This document shows positions 1 through 7,884 of a stretch of 64,000 bases of DNA, piece after piece. Position 1 is the stretch's first letter. Each line of letters opens with the position of its first letter. A program made the position numbers and the translations under genes. The notes beneath the pieces are model-generated. The model had not been told where the DNA came from, searched no databases, and was given only the letters and a program-made list of their open reading frames with translations. The DNA lies in NCBI GenBank assembly GCA_965228445.1, contig OZ245813.1, positions 1,240,001 through 1,304,000 on the forward strand. The letters run 5' to 3'. The DNA is from Thalassobaculum sp965228445. GTDB taxonomy: Bacteria > Pseudomonadota > Alphaproteobacteria > Thalassobaculales > Thalassobaculaceae.

Positions 1-838
1 CGTCCTTGCCCATCTTCGCCTTCTGGTCCCAGAAGGTCTTGGTGAGCTGGTAGGCGGTCTCGTCGTCCATGTCGGTGGTGGTATAGGCGACCACCGGCAG
101 CGAGGTGGTGACGATGTCGCTCTCCTGGCCGGCATAGGTGCCCGCCGGGATCACAAGCTTGGCGCGCTTGGTCTGGGCGATCTGGTCGTCGGTCAGGGAC
201 AGCACGGTCACGCCGGTGCCGGCCGCAGCCTCGATCACGTTCGGCGCCGGGTAGGAGCCGGCGGTCACGAAGCCGTCGATCTGGCCGTTCTTCAGCGCCG
301 GGACGGCGTTGGACAGTTCCACATCGGCGAGCGTCACCTTATCCTCGAGGCCGAACATCTTGAGGTACTTCTCACCCTCGGTGGCGCCGAAGGAGCCCTT
401 GCCCAGCAGGATGGTCTTGCCTTCCAGGTCGGCCAGGCCGGCCACGCCAGCGTCGGAGCGCACCACGAAGTGCATGGTCAGGGACGGGATCGGGAACAGC
501 GCGCGGATCTCGTCGAAGCGCGGGTTGCCCTTGCCCTCGAACATCGCCTTGCCGCCCTGGGCGAGGCCGACCAGCGCCGGCGGCGTGGTGAAGACGTAGT
601 TGCCCTTGCGCCCCATCACCTCCATCACGTTCTGGACGGAGCCCTGGCTCTCCTCGACGGTGACGATGACGGCGCCGTCGGTGCCGGCCTTCATAGCCTC
701 GGCGATCTGCACGCCCATCTGGTAATAGGACGAGCTGGACTTGGCGGACTTGTAGGTGACGCGGGTCTCGGCCGAGGCGGCGGTTGCCGACAGGGCGAGC
801 GCGAGGCCGGCAACGGCCAGCGGCTTCACGAACTTCAT
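1..838 (-). CDS. TAXI-family TRAP transporter solute-binding protein (3' end cut by window)
   Basis: Reading the minus strand from ATG at 838 gives 279 codons that stay open to the window edge, so the C-terminus is missing. The N-terminus is a clear Sec signal peptide (MKFVKPLAVAGLALALSATA, cleavage near ASA-ET). The mature part starts with the TAXI-type pattern (YKSAKSSSSYYQMGVQIAEA) and contains VEESQGSVQNVMEVMGR and GQIDGFVTAGSYPAPNV, typical of this periplasmic binding family, which feeds TRAP permeases; substrates are often glutamate or other organic acids but cannot be read here. A GGGAG ribosome binding site lies about 9 bases upstream. The fused DctQM membrane protein would be expected beyond the left edge. 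Confidence 0.88.
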   Translation of the reverse strand, partial: MKFVKPLAVAGLALALSATAASAETRVTYKSAKSSSSYYQMGVQIAEAMKAGTDGAVIVTVEESQGSVQNVMEVMGRKGNYVFTTPPALVGLAQGGKAMFEGKGNPRFDEIRALFPIPSLTMHFVVRSDAGVAGLADLEGKTILLGKGSFGATEGEKYLKMFGLEDKVTLADVELSNAVPALKNGQIDGFVTAGSYPAPNVIEAAAGTGVTVLSLTDDQIAQTKRAKLVIPAGTYAGQESDIVTTSLPVVAYTTTDMDDETAYQLTKTFWDQKAKMGKD

Positions 839-982
839 GGCGTTCTCCCGAACAGACGAAGGCAGCCGGCGTTCAGGGCCGACCGGTTGATGCCGGAAGT
901 CCTACACGACGCGTGCGACGGCGAAAAGCCGGGAACACCGGGGATGGGGGGATGATGGAGATGGCGGCGTGAGGCCGCCGCG

Positions 983-1654
983 TCACACCGTGCGGGCTGG
1001 CCGCATCAAGTCGAGCACGTGGTGCAGCGTCTCGACCACATGGAGGCACTTCTCGCGCATCTCCTCCGTCGGGTCGAGCAGGTCCGGCACCATCACCGTC
1101 ATCATGCCGGCGGCATGGGCGGCGCGGACGCCGTTGTGGGAGTCCTCCAGCGCCAGGCAGTCGGTCGGCTCGATGCCGAGCCGGGAGGCCGCGGTGAGAA
1201 AGGGATCGGGCGCCGGCTTCGGACGGTCGTAATCGCCCTTGGTCACGATCGCGTGGAACCTCTCCTCCAGGCCGCCCGGGGCGAGATAGCGCGTCACCGC
1301 CTCGCGCGGCGAGGAGGTGGCGATCGCGCGGGGGATGCGCAGGTCGTCCAGATGGTCGAGCAGTTCCAGCACCCCGGCCTTCAGGATGGTGCTGACATCG
1401 AGGGTGGCGTGCACCCGCACCCAGCAGGCCTCGAACACTCCTTCGGCATCGAAATCCGGACCGTAATGGCCGCGTAGCGCGTCCAGGGCGGAGACGTTCG
1501 GCACCCCGATCAGCTGCTGGAACAGCGACATCGGCACCTCGTGCCCGCGCTCGGCCGCCACGGCGAGAAAGCTGTCGCGGAAGCCGGTCTCGGTATCGAC
1601 CAGCAGGCCGTCCATGTCGAACACGACGGCGCGGATCTCTCGGGGAAAAGCCAT
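983..1654 (-). CDS. HAD-superfamily phosphatase/phosphoglucomutase-like hydrolase
   Basis: This 223-residue protein has all four HAD motifs: motif I FDMDGLLVDTE near residue 12, with the nucleophile and acid/base Asp pair; motif II Thr/Ser in AIATSSPRE; the motif III Lys in GDYDRPKPAPDPF; and motif IV in LALEDSHNGVRAA. The short alpha-helical cap between motifs I and II places it in the beta-phosphoglucomutase / phosphoglycolate phosphatase-like group. Cytosolic. The exact substrate (sugar phosphate or other small phosphoester) cannot be deduced. It reads in the same direction as the TAXI gene with a 144-base gap, so co-transcription is possible. No strong ribosome binding site is visible. 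Confidence 0.85.
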   Translation of the reverse strand: MAFPREIRAVVFDMDGLLVDTETGFRDSFLAVAAERGHEVPMSLFQQLIGVPNVSALDALRGHYGPDFDAEGVFEACWVRVHATLDVSTILKAGVLELLDHLDDLRIPRAIATSSPREAVTRYLAPGGLEERFHAIVTKGDYDRPKPAPDPFLTAASRLGIEPTDCLALEDSHNGVRAAHAAGMMTVMVPDLLDPTEEMREKCLHVVETLHHVLDLMRPARTV

Positions 1655-1722
1655 GGCGCCCGTGTAGCGGGTTTCCCCCGTCCGGGAAAGCGGGATTGCA
1701 CTGCTCGCCCCCCTCTCCGCAC

Positions 1723-1836
1723 CGTCTTCCCGGCCTCGCGCCGGGATCCAGCCGTCGGCGTGCTGGGGGGCCGAGCCTTAGAGAGACGGCGCTTCGGCGG
1801 CGTCTCTCTGGATCCCGGCGCGAGGCCGGGAAGACG
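1723..1836. repeat. Perfect 29-bp inverted repeat with a nested 9-bp inverted repeat (repeat family A)
   Basis: The left arm (1723-1751) and right arm (1808-1836) are exact reverse complements over 29 bases, built on CGTCTTCCCGGC...GCCGGGATCCAG. A second perfect inverted repeat, AGAGAGACG (1780-1788) with CGTCTCTCT (1801-1809), lies between them. The 114-bp unit sits in the 426-bp gap between two divergent genes and could fold into a long hairpin or cruciform. Related arms recur at 7749-7862, 18249-18363 and 39109-39214, so this is an interspersed family (REP/BIME- or MITE-like). No transposase is nearby. Confidence 0.85.
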
Positions 1837-2013
1837 GGTGAGACGCATCGCCCCGCTCGTCAGTGGCTGCCCCGACCGAATTGCCCCAATTTTGTGCAGC
1901 CTTTTGTGCGTTGCAAAAATATGAAGCACGCAAAGGTAGATCGCCGGTAGGGTTATTGCGCCAAACCGCATGAAATACCTCACTTTTTATTAAGATTGAT
2001 TTACCCGCCACAG

Positions 2014-2028
2014 TGGCACACCTCTTGC
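2014..2028 (+). promoter_or_regulatory. Sigma-54 type -24/-12 promoter for urt operon
   Basis: TGGCAC (2014-2019), five bases, then TTGC (2025-2028) matches the sigma-54 consensus TGGCAC-N5-TTGC, with the invariant GG and GC ten bases apart. It lies 53 bases before the urtA start codon, a normal leader length. Sigma-54/NtrC control of urea transport under nitrogen limitation is well known, which fits. Candidate enhancer sequence upstream (around 1890-1945) is AT-richer and contains TTTTGTGCA / TTGCAAAA half-sites but no clean NtrC palindrome. Confidence 0.7.
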
Positions 2029-2080
2029 GCCTGTTCCCCGTTGTCGCGGGCGTCTGCCCGCCCAGAAAGGGGCTTCATCC

Positions 2081-3370
2081 ATGAAAATGACGAAGATGTT
2101 GAGGGGATCGGCGATCGGCCTGGCGGCAGGCCTGCTGCTGTCCACGGCCGTTCAGGCTCAGGAAACGATCAAGGTCGGCATTCTGCACTCGCTGTCCGGC
2201 ACCATGGCGATCAGCGAGACCACGCTGAAGGACGCCATGCTGATGCTGATCGAGCAGCAGAACGCCAAGGGCGGCCTGCTGGGCAAGAAGCTCGAGCCGG
2301 TGGTGGTGGATCCGGCGTCCGACTGGCCGCTGTTCGCCGAAAAGGCGCGCGAGCTGATCACCGGCTCCCAGGTGGCCGCGGTGTTCGGCTGCTGGACCTC
2401 GGTGTCGCGCAAGTCCGTGCTGCCGGTGTTCGAAGAGCTGAACAGCCTCCTGTTCTACCCGGTGCAGTACGAGGGCGAGGAGAGCCAGCGCAACGTGTTC
2501 TACACCGGCGCTGCGCCGAACCAGCAGGCCATTCCGGCCGTCGACTACCTGGCCCAGACCGAAGGCGTGGAGCGCTGGGTGCTGGCCGGTACCGACTATG
2601 TGTATCCGCGCACGACTAACAAGATCCTCGAGACCTACCTGCTCGACAAGGGCGTGGCCGCCGAGGACATCATGATCAACTACACCCCGTTCGGTCATTC
2701 CGACTGGCAGACCATCGTCGCCGAGATCAAGGCGTTCGGGTCGGCCGGCAAGAAGACCGCCGTGGTGTCGACGATCAATGGCGACGCCAACGTGCCGTTC
2801 TACAAGGAACTGGCCAACCAGGGCATCAAGGCTGAAGACATTCCGGTCGTGGCCTTCTCCGTCGGTGAGGAAGAGCTGGCCGGTATCGACACCGGTCCGC
2901 TGGTCGGTCACCTGGCCGCGTGGAACTACTTCATGTCCGCGCCGACCCCGGAGAACGACGAGTTCATCGCCGCCTGGCACAAGTTCATCGGCGACGAGAA
3001 GCGCGTGACCAACGACCCGATGGAGGCCCACTATATCGGCTTCAACATGTGGGTTAAGGCGGTCGAGAAGGCCGGGACCGTCGACGCGGATGCGGTCATC
3101 GACAGCATCGTCGGCGTCTCTGTGCCGAACCTGACCGGCGGCTACTCGGCGATGATGCCGAACCACCACATCACCAAGCCGGTGCTGATCGGCGAGATCC
3201 AGGACGACGGGCAGTTCGAGACCGTGTTCGAAACCCCGGGCCTGGTGGTCGGCGACGCGTGGTCCGACTTCCTGCCGGACTCAAAGGACCTGATCTCCGA
3301 TTGGCGCAAGCCGATGAGCTGCGGCAACTTCAACACCGCGACCGGCAAGTGCGGCGGCAAGGGCAGCTGA
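2081..3370 (+). CDS. urtA: Urea ABC transporter substrate-binding protein UrtA
   Basis: A 429-residue periplasmic protein with a Sec signal peptide (cleavage after AVQA, near residue 26). The mature start TIKVGILHSLSGTMAISETT and the segments GCWTSVSRKSVLPVFEELN and LFYPVQYEGEESQRNVFYTG are hallmark UrtA/FmdD sequence within the Leu/Ile/Val-binding fold. It captures urea (or short amides) for UrtBCDE. First gene of a five-gene plus-strand operon behind a sigma-54 promoter. A 102-base gap with a strong hairpin separates it from urtB, which probably keeps binding protein levels above permease levels. The start is preceded by AGAAAGGGG. Confidence 0.95.
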   Translation: MKMTKMLRGSAIGLAAGLLLSTAVQAQETIKVGILHSLSGTMAISETTLKDAMLMLIEQQNAKGGLLGKKLEPVVVDPASDWPLFAEKARELITGSQVAAVFGCWTSVSRKSVLPVFEELNSLLFYPVQYEGEESQRNVFYTGAAPNQQAIPAVDYLAQTEGVERWVLAGTDYVYPRTTNKILETYLLDKGVAAEDIMINYTPFGHSDWQTIVAEIKAFGSAGKKTAVVSTINGDANVPFYKELANQGIKAEDIPVVAFSVGEEELAGIDTGPLVGHLAAWNYFMSAPTPENDEFIAAWHKFIGDEKRVTNDPMEAHYIGFNMWVKAVEKAGTVDADAVIDSIVGVSVPNLTGGYSAMMPNHHITKPVLIGEIQDDGQFETVFETPGLVVGDAWSDFLPDSKDLISDWRKPMSCGNFNTATGKCGGKGS

Positions 3371-3390
3371 TCCCGACCGCCTGACATCCC

Positions 3391-3418
3391 GAGCCCCGCC
3401 GCCCGACCGGCGGGGCTC
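3391..3418 (+). terminator. Strong hairpin between urtA and urtB (attenuator / mRNA-stabilising)
   Basis: GAGCCCCGCCG (3391-3401), a six-base loop, and CGGCGGGGCTC (3408-3418) form a perfect 11-bp GC-rich stem just after the urtA stop. No T-run follows, so it is more likely a partial terminator or a 3'-end stabiliser of the urtA message than a complete terminator. Such structures are common after the binding-protein gene of ABC operons. Confidence 0.6.
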
Positions 3419-3472
3419 CTCCCGGCCGTACCTCCCGGCCCTGTTGCAGCAGCCAAGCGAGTTCCCCGAGAG

Positions 3473-5104
3473 ATGGCACGCCCTCTCCTTCAGATCCTGC
3501 AGCGGATCGCGCTTGTGCTTGTCCTGGCAGCCGCCGCCCTCGGCGGGCCAGCACAAGCACAATCCGAGTCCATCCCCGACCTGGTCTCCCGGCTCGCCGG
3601 GGCGGACTTCACCGAGACCGAGCGGGTCGTCGGCGCCCTGGCCGCCACCGGCGACGCCGCCGTCGCCCCGCTCCTGGAAGCCCTGGGCAATGGCGACCTC
3701 TACTTCCGCCGGTCGGACAATGCGGTGTTCATCGCCACCCGCGGCGGCGAAGGCTACCTGCTGACCGATCCGCTGACCGGAACCAGCGCAGGCGAAGCCG
3801 GCCGGCGCGAGGTCACCAAGGTCCGGGTCAACAACAGCCTGCGGCGGGCCGTGCGGGCGGCCATCGGCACCCTGACCCTGCGCAGCCCCGATCCGACGAT
3901 CCGCATCGCCGCCGCCCAGTCGGTCCTGAAGAGCCGCGACCCCGAAGCCATCGAGCCGCTGACCGAAGCCATCGAGGCCGAGCAGAACGACAGCGTGCGC
4001 GCCGTCATGGAACGCGCCCGGGCCGCCGCCATCCTCAACAGCGACGCCGACGACGCCACCAAGATCGAGGCGGTAAAAACCGTCGCCGCCAAGAGCAACC
4101 AGGAGGCCCGGGCGATCCTGCTCGCCGCCTCCAACGGCGCCAGCCAGGCGCTCGGCTCCGCCATCGCCGACGCGGTGCGCCGGGTCGAGGGCGATCTTGC
4201 GATGTGGTCCGCGGCGCAGAACGTCTGGTACGGCCTGTCGCTCGGCTCGGTGCTGCTGCTGGCGGCCATCGGCCTCGCCATCACCTTCGGCGTGATGGGC
4301 GTCATCAACATGGCCCATGGCGAGATGGTCATGATCGGCGCCTATGTGACCTTCGTGGTGCAGGAGATCATTCGCAACCACGCGCCCTTCCTGTTCGACG
4401 TCTCGCTGCTGATCGCCCTGCCGCTCGCCTTCGCCATCGCCGGCGCGGTCGGCATGGCGATCGAGCGCGGCATCATCCGCTTCCTGTACGGCCGGCCGCT
4501 GGAGACCCTGCTGGCGACCTGGGGCCTGTCGCTGATCCTGCAGCAGGTGGTGCGCAGCCTGTTCGGCCCGACCAACCAGGAGGTCGGGGCGCCGAGCTGG
4601 ATGAGCGGCGCCTTCGAGCTGGGCGGCCTGACCCTCACCTACGGGCGGGTCTGGATCATCGTCTTCGCCATGGCGGTCTTCGCCGTGCTGGTGCTGGTGC
4701 TCCGCCATACCTCCTTCGGGCTGCAGATGCGGGCGGTCACCCAGAACCGGCGGATGGCCAGCTCCATGGGCATCCGCACCAACTGGACCGACGCCCTGAC
4801 CTTCGGCCTCGGCTCCGGCATCGCCGGGGTCGCCGGGGTGGCGCTGTCGCAGATCGACAACGTCAGCCCGAACCTGGGCCAGTCCTACATCATCGACAGC
4901 TTCCTGGTGGTGGTGTTCGGCGGGGTCGGGAACCTCTGGGGCACCCTGGTCGGCGCCCTCTCTCTCGGCGTGCTGAACAAGTTCCTGGAGCCCTATGCCG
5001 GCGCCGTGCTCGGCAAGATCCTGGTGCTGGTGTTCATCATCCTGTTCATTCAGAAGCGCCCGCGCGGGTTGTTCGCGCTCAAGGGCCGGGCGGTGGAATC
5101 ATGA
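3473..5104 (+). CDS. urtB: Urea ABC transporter permease UrtB
   Basis: The 543-residue product has a signal-like N-terminus, then a roughly 230-residue periplasmic, helix-rich extension (HEAT-like stretch DPEAIEPLTEAIEAEQNDSVRA around residues 160-185), then a LivH-type membrane domain from about residue 250 (ITFGVMGVINMAHGEMVMIGAYV). The long N-terminal extension and total length are typical of UrtB, and distinguish it from plain LivH proteins of about 300 residues. It pairs with UrtC to form the channel. Its stop overlaps the urtC start region (ATGATGA), implying translational coupling. Confidence 0.95.
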   Translation: MARPLLQILQRIALVLVLAAAALGGPAQAQSESIPDLVSRLAGADFTETERVVGALAATGDAAVAPLLEALGNGDLYFRRSDNAVFIATRGGEGYLLTDPLTGTSAGEAGRREVTKVRVNNSLRRAVRAAIGTLTLRSPDPTIRIAAAQSVLKSRDPEAIEPLTEAIEAEQNDSVRAVMERARAAAILNSDADDATKIEAVKTVAAKSNQEARAILLAASNGASQALGSAIADAVRRVEGDLAMWSAAQNVWYGLSLGSVLLLAAIGLAITFGVMGVINMAHGEMVMIGAYVTFVVQEIIRNHAPFLFDVSLLIALPLAFAIAGAVGMAIERGIIRFLYGRPLETLLATWGLSLILQQVVRSLFGPTNQEVGAPSWMSGAFELGGLTLTYGRVWIIVFAMAVFAVLVLVLRHTSFGLQMRAVTQNRRMASSMGIRTNWTDALTFGLGSGIAGVAGVALSQIDNVSPNLGQSYIIDSFLVVVFGGVGNLWGTLVGALSLGVLNKFLEPYAGAVLGKILVLVFIILFIQKRPRGLFALKGRAVES

Positions 5105-6243
5105 TGACCGGCCGCTTCCTGCGCCTGACCGGCACCTCGGGCCTGATCCTGCTGGCCTGCCTGCTGGCGGCGGCGGTCTACGTGCCCGTCGCCAACCAGT
5201 TCATCCCCCAGGGCTCGCCCTTCCACGTCACGACGGCGTCGGTAGTGGTGTTCGGCAAGTATCTCTGCTTCGCCATGCTGGCCCTGTCGATCGATCTGGT
5301 CTGGGGCTTCTGCGGCATTCTCTCGCTCGGCCACGGCGCCTTCTTCGCGCTCGGCGGCTATGCCATGGGCATGCATCTGATGCGCGAGATCGGCCCGCGC
5401 GGGGTCTACGGCAACCCGATCCTGCCCGACTTCATGGTGTTCCTGAACTGGGAGGCCCTGCCCTGGTTCTGGCACGGCTTCGACATGTTCTGGTTCGCCA
5501 TGGCGATGGTGCTGCTGGTGCCGGGGCTGCTGGCCTTCGTGTTCGGCTTCCTCGCCTTCCGCTCGCGGGTGACCGGGGTCTATCTCTCGATCATCACCCA
5601 GGCCATGACCTTCGCCCTGATGCTCGCCTTCTTCCGCAACGAGATGGGGTTCGGCGGCAATAACGGCCTGACCGACTTCAAGGACGTGCTCGGCTTCGAC
5701 CTGCAGGCAGACAGCACCCGCATCGGCCTCTATCTGCTGTCGATCGTCGCCCTGGCGGTCATGTTTATGATGTGTCGGGCGATCGTACTGTCGCGGCTCG
5801 GCAAGGTGCTGGTCGCCGTACGCGACGCCGAGAGCCGGACCCGCTTCATCGGCTACCGGGTGGAGCACTACAAGCTCTTCGTCTTCACCGTCTCGGCGAT
5901 GATGGCCGGGGTGGCGGGCGCGCTCTACGTGCCCCAGGTCGGCATCATCAATCCGGGCGAGTTCGCCCCGGCCAACTCGATCGAGGCGGTGATCTGGGTC
6001 GCCGTCGGCGGCCGCGGCACCCTGGTCGGCGCGGTCATCGGCGGCATCGGCGTCAACCTGGCCAAGAGCTACTTCACCGGTGCCTTGCCCGAGATCTGGC
6101 TGTTCGCGCTGGGCGGCCTGTTCGTGGTCGTCACCCTGTTCATGCCGAAGGGCATCCTCGGCCTGATCTCCCAGTGGCGCCGGCGCCAGCCGCCGCCCGA
6201 ACCGGCCGACGCTCAGACCACCGAGGCGGAGGAACGGGCATGA
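5101..6243 (+). CDS. urtC: Urea ABC transporter permease UrtC
   Basis: A LivM-type inner-membrane permease of 380 residues (or 379 if the second of two adjacent ATG codons at 5101 and 5104 is used). Family markers are LSIDLVWGFCGILSLGHGAFFALGGYAMGMHLM near residues 60-95, RSRVTGVYLSIITQAMTFAL and GYRVEHYKLFVFTVSAMMAGVAGALYVPQVGIINPGEF. It forms the second half of the urea channel with UrtB. The start overlaps the urtB stop and the end overlaps the urtD start by four bases (ATGA). Confidence 0.94.
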   Translation: MMTGRFLRLTGTSGLILLACLLAAAVYVPVANQFIPQGSPFHVTTASVVVFGKYLCFAMLALSIDLVWGFCGILSLGHGAFFALGGYAMGMHLMREIGPRGVYGNPILPDFMVFLNWEALPWFWHGFDMFWFAMAMVLLVPGLLAFVFGFLAFRSRVTGVYLSIITQAMTFALMLAFFRNEMGFGGNNGLTDFKDVLGFDLQADSTRIGLYLLSIVALAVMFMMCRAIVLSRLGKVLVAVRDAESRTRFIGYRVEHYKLFVFTVSAMMAGVAGALYVPQVGIINPGEFAPANSIEAVIWVAVGGRGTLVGAVIGGIGVNLAKSYFTGALPEIWLFALGGLFVVVTLFMPKGILGLISQWRRRQPPPEPADAQTTEAEERA

Positions 6244-7001
6244 CCACCCTCCACAAGGAACTGACCCGCACCGTCCTCTATCTCGACGGCATCAGCGTCT
6301 CCTTCGACGGGTTCAAGGCGCTGAACGAGCTGTCCTTCGTGGTCGAACCGGGCGAGATGCGCGCCATCATCGGCCCGAACGGGGCCGGCAAGACCACGAT
6401 GATGGACGTCATCACCGGCAAGACCCGGCCCGATGTCGGCACCGCCCTGTTCGCCGGTCAGCACGATCTCACCAAGCTGGACGAGGCTGCCATCGCCGAG
6501 CTCGGCATCGGCCGCAAGTTCCAGCGCCCGACCGTGTTCGAGAGCCATACGGTGCGCGACAACATCGTCCTGGCGCTGGCCGGCAAGCGGACCGTGTTCG
6601 ACACGCTGTTCGCCCGCGCCACCGAGGAGGAGGCCGAGAAGATCGACCGGGTGCTCGACACCATCCGCCTCGCCGACCGGGCCGGCATGATGGCCGCCGA
6701 TCTCAGCCACGGGCAGAAACAGTGGCTGGAGATCGGCATGCTGCTGGCCCAGGACCCATCCCTGCTGCTGGTCGACGAGCCGGTGGCCGGCATGACCGAC
6801 GCCGAGACGGTGCAGACCGCGACCCTGCTCAAGGAGATCGCCCGAGACCACTCGGTCGTTGTGGTCGAGCACGACATGAGCTTCGTGCAGGACCTGGGCG
6901 TGATGGTCACCGTGCTGCATGAGGGCTCGGTCTTGGCGGAAGGTTCGCTCGACCATGTGAGCGCCGACGACCGCGTCATCGACGTCTATCTCGGCCGGTG
7001 A
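6240..7001 (+). CDS. urtD: Urea ABC transporter ATP-binding protein UrtD
   Basis: 253-residue LivG-type ATPase. Walker A is GPNGAGKTTMMD, the signature is LSHGQKQWLEIG (the LSHGQ form is characteristic of UrtD), Walker B is LLLVDEP, and the H-loop is VVVEHDMSFV. The ATG at 6240 overlaps the urtC stop by four bases, which decides the start and implies coupled translation. It powers import together with UrtE. Confidence 0.95.
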   Translation: MTTLHKELTRTVLYLDGISVSFDGFKALNELSFVVEPGEMRAIIGPNGAGKTTMMDVITGKTRPDVGTALFAGQHDLTKLDEAAIAELGIGRKFQRPTVFESHTVRDNIVLALAGKRTVFDTLFARATEEEAEKIDRVLDTIRLADRAGMMAADLSHGQKQWLEIGMLLAQDPSLLLVDEPVAGMTDAETVQTATLLKEIARDHSVVVVEHDMSFVQDLGVMVTVLHEGSVLAEGSLDHVSADDRVIDVYLGR

Positions 7002-7011
7002 GGATATCGAC

Positions 7012-7710
7012 ATGCTGACGATCAAGGACCTCACCCTGCATTACGGCGCCGCCCAGATTCTCTGGGGCATCGACCTGCAGGCGGAGGTCGGCAAGGTGAC
7101 CTGCGTGCTCGGCCGCAACGGCGTGGGCAAGACCAGCCTGCTGCGCGGCATCGTCGGGCACCACCCGGTGAGCGGCGGCACGCTGGCGTGGGACGCGGCC
7201 GACCTGACCGGCCTGCCCTCCTTCGAGCGCGCCCGCTCCGGCATCGCCTATGTGCCCCAGGGCCGCGAGATCTTCCCGCTGCTGACGGTGAAGGAGAACC
7301 TGCAGACCGGCTACGCCTGCCTACCGGCGGGCGAGCGCAAGGTTCCCGATGAGATCTTCGAGCTGTTCCCGGTGCTGAAGTCGATGCTGGACCGGCGCGG
7401 CGGCGACCTGTCCGGCGGACAGCAGCAGCAGCTCGCCATCGCCCGGGCGCTGGTGACCAGGCCGAAGCTGCTGATCCTGGACGAGCCGACCGAGGGCATC
7501 CAGCCGTCCATCATCAAGGATATCGGCCGGGCCATCGAGATCCTGCGCGACCGCGGCGAGATGGCGATCCTGCTGGTGGAGCAATATCTGGACTTCGCCA
7601 AGGCCCTGGCCGACACGGTGCTGGTGATGAGCCGCGGCCGCGTCGTCTTCCACGGCCGCCCCGACGGCCCCGACAGCGGCGAGATCGACCGGCTGATGGG
7701 ACTGACGTAG
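7012..7710 (+). CDS. urtE: Urea ABC transporter ATP-binding protein UrtE
   Basis: 232-residue LivF-type ATPase with Walker A GRNGVGKTSLLRG, signature LSGGQQQQLAIARAL, Walker B LLILDEPTEGIQPSII and H-loop LLVEQYLDF. GRNGVGKT rather than GPNGAGKT is typical of UrtE. The preceding gap is ten bases and contains GAGGATA as ribosome binding site. It is the last gene of urtABCDE. No urease genes follow in the window; a family-A inverted repeat separates it from the convergent choV. Confidence 0.95.
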   Translation: MLTIKDLTLHYGAAQILWGIDLQAEVGKVTCVLGRNGVGKTSLLRGIVGHHPVSGGTLAWDAADLTGLPSFERARSGIAYVPQGREIFPLLTVKENLQTGYACLPAGERKVPDEIFELFPVLKSMLDRRGGDLSGGQQQQLAIARALVTRPKLLILDEPTEGIQPSIIKDIGRAIEILRDRGEMAILLVEQYLDFAKALADTVLVMSRGRVVFHGRPDGPDSGEIDRLMGLT

Positions 7711-7748
7711 AAGGGGTGCGCAAGGGCACCCGACGCGCCCTCCCAATT

Positions 7749-7862
7749 CGTCTTCCCGGCCCCGCGCCGGGATCGAGGGTGACGCTCACTGGAGAGCCAA
7801 AGATCCATAATTGACGCTCCAGCACGCATCCGTCTGGATCCCGGCGCGAGGCCGGGAAGACG
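7749..7862. repeat. Repeat family A inverted pair between convergent urtE and choV
   Basis: Arms at 7749-7774 and 7837-7862 are reverse complements with one mismatch over 26 bases and are nearly identical to the arms at 1723-1836. The total length, 114 bp, equals that of the first copy. Sitting between two converging operons, it probably acts as a bidirectional transcript end or stabiliser. Confidence 0.85.
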
Positions 7863-7884
7863 CAAATGGTGGAAGCGGAGAGCG

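Noticed and set aside
1723..1836. Insertion sequence terminal inverted repeats
   Set aside because: The interior is only about 56 bp with no coding capacity or clear target duplication, so it cannot be an autonomous IS; a MITE or BIME remains possible and is given as a finding.
1885..1945. NtrC enhancer sites upstream of the sigma-54 promoter
   Set aside because: TTTTGTGCA and TTGCAAAA are suggestive, but I cannot align a full TGCACC-N-GGTGCA palindrome, so only the promoter itself is listed.
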